DNA of 10,638 bases from an uncultured Opitutia bacterium (GTDB lineage Bacteria > Verrucomicrobiota > Verrucomicrobiia > Opitutales > Coraliomargaritaceae): NCBI GenBank assembly GCA_937899295.1, contig CALBPO010000353.1, positions 1 through 10,638 of the forward strand, in the 5' to 3' direction. The position numbers and the translations under genes are program-made. Positions 9,098 through 10,638 of this stretch are shown here, piece by piece; positions within the stretch are counted from its first letter, which is position 1, and each line of letters starts with the position of its first letter. The notes beneath the pieces were generated by a model. It made no database searches. It was not told the origin of the DNA and worked only from the letters and a program-made list of their open reading frames with translations.

Positions 9098-10141
9098 TTA
9101 AGTTCTAGAATGCCCGCTTAGCGCACGTGCCGTGACCCAAAAACTTGATACCAACATGATCAAGGCAGCGGCAACCGGATGTAAGAGACCCGTTGCGGCT
9201 AATGCCATACCAATGAGGTTATAAACAAAGGCATACAACAGATTCCCACGGAGCTTTCTGAGAATTGCACGCGACAAACTGACTGCCCGCGGAATCACCT
9301 CAATTTGATCATCCGACAGTTGCCCCATAGCGACCGATCGTGCCAGCCCCGCGCCAGCGTGCATCGCGATGGAAGCACTCGCCTGCAACATCGCGGCGAC
9401 ATCGTTGATACCGTCCCCTACAAATAATGGCGACTCCCCCGCCCCTGCCGAATCACGGACGCGCTCTACTTTATCTGCCGAACTCAAGCCCTGCTCGATT
9501 TTCACACCCGGAGGCAGCGTTAACTCAGGAAAAGGATCTCCCGTCAAAATATGTGAGCGTATTTCCAACCTATCAAAATCTGCCCAGATTTGATCGACCC
9601 CCACCCGTAGTCTCTCGCCCAGGACCAGACATGCCACCACTCGATCATCTAGATAAACAAAGACACGCCGCCCCTTCGATTCGTGCAGTGCTTTGACCAC
9701 TTCTTCGATCGCCTGATCCGATCCAGCTAGGCTTGCCTCACCCACTTGGAAACGATGCCTCACCTCACCCGCATCGAAATTATAAGCGATCCCTTGTCCC
9801 GCAACTATCTGTAAATTCTGCAGCTCGCAGCTATCTTCGATACCCTCAGATTTTAAATACTTAGTGAGCGCCCGCGCCACAGGATGCTCCTGTCCCGATT
9901 CAGCTGCCAAGACCGAGGCCAACAATTCGTCACGCTTGATTGGTAAGTCTGTATCCACCCAGAGTTCAGTCACCCGAAGATCAGACTCACTAAGAGTGCC
10001 AGTCTTATCAAAAAAGACACGCCGCGTCCTCGCCAGTACATCGATTAAAGCCCCATCACGGCTCACGATTCCGAGCTGGCCAAGCGGAAGAGCCCCTGAG
10101 AAATCGCCACAGGTGTGGCCAAACCTAGCGCACAGGGGCAA
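9098..10141 (-). CDS. Copper-type P1B ATPase, C-terminal catalytic part (frameshifted from its upstream part)
   Basis: The reading frame carries the phosphorylation and nucleotide-binding domains and the last two membrane helices of a heavy-metal P-type ATPase. Counting from 10141, visible motifs are DKTGTL (45-50, Asp45 is phosphorylated), GQEHPVAR with the P1B His-Pro pair (86-87), ILTGDP (198-203), VGDGINDVAA (241-250), then helix residues YN (307-308) and SS (332-333), as expected for Cu+ transporters of the CopA/CcoI type. The true protein does not start at 10141. Homology in this frame begins at about GQLGIVSRDGALIDVLA, while the preceding CPC helix lies in another frame from about 10079 upward. 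A Cu pump near respiratory genes commonly supplies copper for oxidase assembly, but that role is inference. It is separated from the ACIII operon by 290 bases and may be its own transcript. Confidence 0.85.
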   Translation of the reverse strand: MPLCARFGHTCGDFSGALPLGQLGIVSRDGALIDVLARTRRVFFDKTGTLSESDLRVTELWVDTDLPIKRDELLASVLAAESGQEHPVARALTKYLKSEGIEDSCELQNLQIVAGQGIAYNFDAGEVRHRFQVGEASLAGSDQAIEEVVKALHESKGRRVFVYLDDRVVACLVLGERLRVGVDQIWADFDRLEIRSHILTGDPFPELTLPPGVKIEQGLSSADKVERVRDSAGAGESPLFVGDGINDVAAMLQASASIAMHAGAGLARSVAMGQLSDDQIEVIPRAVSLSRAILRKLRGNLLYAFVYNLIGMALAATGLLHPVAAALIMLVSSFWVTARALSGHSRT

Positions 10142-10419
10142 GCCACCAGTAGCACCGCCATACTATTGAGTACCGCATCCATCCAAGTGCCCGTCAGTCC
10201 CCAAAAGAGCGCCGTCGCCGCGCTCACAGCCACCACAATCGGCAGAAATATCCGGATCAAATCATTGGCCTGCGTCTGTAGCTCTGAAGGCCGACCATCG
10301 GCGCCTTCCACCGTCTGTAAAATTGCATCCAAGTCCCGCGTCCCCGCGCCCTGCTCAACCACAAGTTCAAAGCGGTTATCCACCGCCCAAGCACCCGCCC
10401 GCACCGCCCCGCCCCGCAC
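10063..10419 (-). pseudogene. Copper-type P1B ATPase, middle part (second reading frame; 5' end missing)
   Basis: This frame encodes the part immediately before the catalytic fragment: the end of the actuator domain (RAGAWAVDNRFELVVEQGAG, about residues 8-27 counted from 10419), a membrane helix pair around residues 55-100, and the metal-binding motif CPCALGLATP (94-103) characteristic of Cu+ P1B ATPases. It runs out of homology after AISQGLFRLA and hits a stop, while the next frame continues with QLGIVSRDG. Adding one G to the GG at 10078-10079 (+ strand) would rejoin them perfectly as RLAQLGIVS. Upstream of about 10420 the frame meets a TGA at 10438-10440. No actuator TGES motif, first membrane helices or metal-binding domain can be found in any minus-strand frame out to 10638. 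The gene is therefore both frameshifted and truncated here. Confidence 0.72.
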
Positions 10420-10638
10420 AAGAAGGCGTCGAGGAGTTCAACGCGCTCAATGCCCACATTGCGTCCACGCAACGCGGGCAACCCCCCCGCGGGGGGGGGT
10501 GATCCAAGCTCAAACGTTGGCACCGTCACAGCGTCCATATCGATTGAAGACTCCATTAAGCCAGTTGTAAATGCGAAGTCTGCGTTTGCTGTGCTGCTTG
10601 ATTCTTCTGGCACCTACGTCATCCCGGAGGCAGAAATT
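10420..10638 (+). other. Unrecognised protein-like reading on the plus strand, broken at the poly-G tract, open at the window end
   Basis: The plus strand has a protein-like reading from about 10422: EGVEEFNALNAHIASTQRGQ, then PPRGGG, ending in TGA at 10500. Dropping one G from the nine-G run lets it continue in the next frame as DPSSNVGTVTASISIED (from 10501), through VVNAKSAFAVLLDSSGTY, to the last base of the window without a stop. The composition is balanced and the predicted beta-rich segment looks more like real protein than any minus-strand frame here. No start codon in this frame is visible nearby, and just to the left the plus strand is antisense to the ATPase. I do not recognise the family. 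It could be a fragment of another gene joined here. Confidence 0.35.
10481..10500. repeat. C7-GC-G9 homopolymer and near-palindrome
   Basis: Seven C, then GC, then nine G, bounded by A and T, form a self-complementary block unlike anything else in the window. Both strands' reading frames break at or near it. Such tracts are prone to sequencing and assembly error. Confidence 0.8.

Noticed and set aside
10115..10570. 151-codon plus-strand open frame
   Set aside because: It is antisense to the ATPase CPC region, Arg/Pro/Ser/Thr-rich, and frame-inconsistent with the better plus-strand reading at 10420-10638.
10257..10613. 118-codon minus-strand open frame from the right edge
   Set aside because: Between 10257 and about 10419 it is a shadow of the ATPase. 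Beyond that it shows no P-type ATPase motif, although its NVGIERVELLDAF stretch could be rejoined to the ATPase by one base, so a link is not fully excluded.

Overview
The window is dominated by one minus-strand operon, about 8.5 kb long, for Alternative Complex III (ACIII), the cytochrome bc1-independent quinol:electron-acceptor oxidoreductase. Read in transcription order (right to left) the genes are actA (pentaheme cytochrome c), actB (Tat-exported molybdopterin-like/iron-sulfur protein), actC (NrfD-like membrane subunit), actD (two-helix membrane protein), actE (monoheme cytochrome c), actF (second NrfD-like subunit), then a small single-helix membrane protein of the kind found between ACIII and terminal oxidase genes. 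Gaps between genes are 23 bp or less, and actC and actD share a base in a TAATG junction, so they are almost certainly co-transcribed. Quinol is oxidised at the ActC/ActF membrane module, and electrons pass through the ActB Fe-S clusters and ActA/ActE hemes to a periplasmic acceptor or an oxidase. No oxidase gene lies inside the window; it may follow beyond the left edge.

Upstream of actA is a 68-codon minus-strand ORF with a Tat-like N-terminus, then about 290 bp of AT-rich DNA with inverted repeats and no gene. Beyond it, also on the minus strand, is the C-terminal two thirds of a copper-type P1B ATPase, split by a one-base frameshift and lacking its N-terminal half.

Both ends of the sequence look abnormal. 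Positions 1 to about 125 are a degenerate CTCTGT-type low-complexity tract that forms the last codons of the small membrane protein. Positions about 10420 to 10638 contain a C7-GC-G9 tract, and the ATPase cannot be followed into them in any frame. A protein-like reading frame appears there on the opposite strand instead. I read these as contig-end or chimeric-join problems rather than biology, but they can be checked.

The Gram-negative-type ACIII layout, a fused ActB with an N-terminally extended Tat signal, and about 50% GC fit Verrucomicrobiota (Opitutae/Puniceicoccales-like) or a neighbouring PVC lineage. This placement is inference from general resemblance. I see no new biological system here. 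The core is a well-conserved respiratory operon with a few subunit-level details worth checking.
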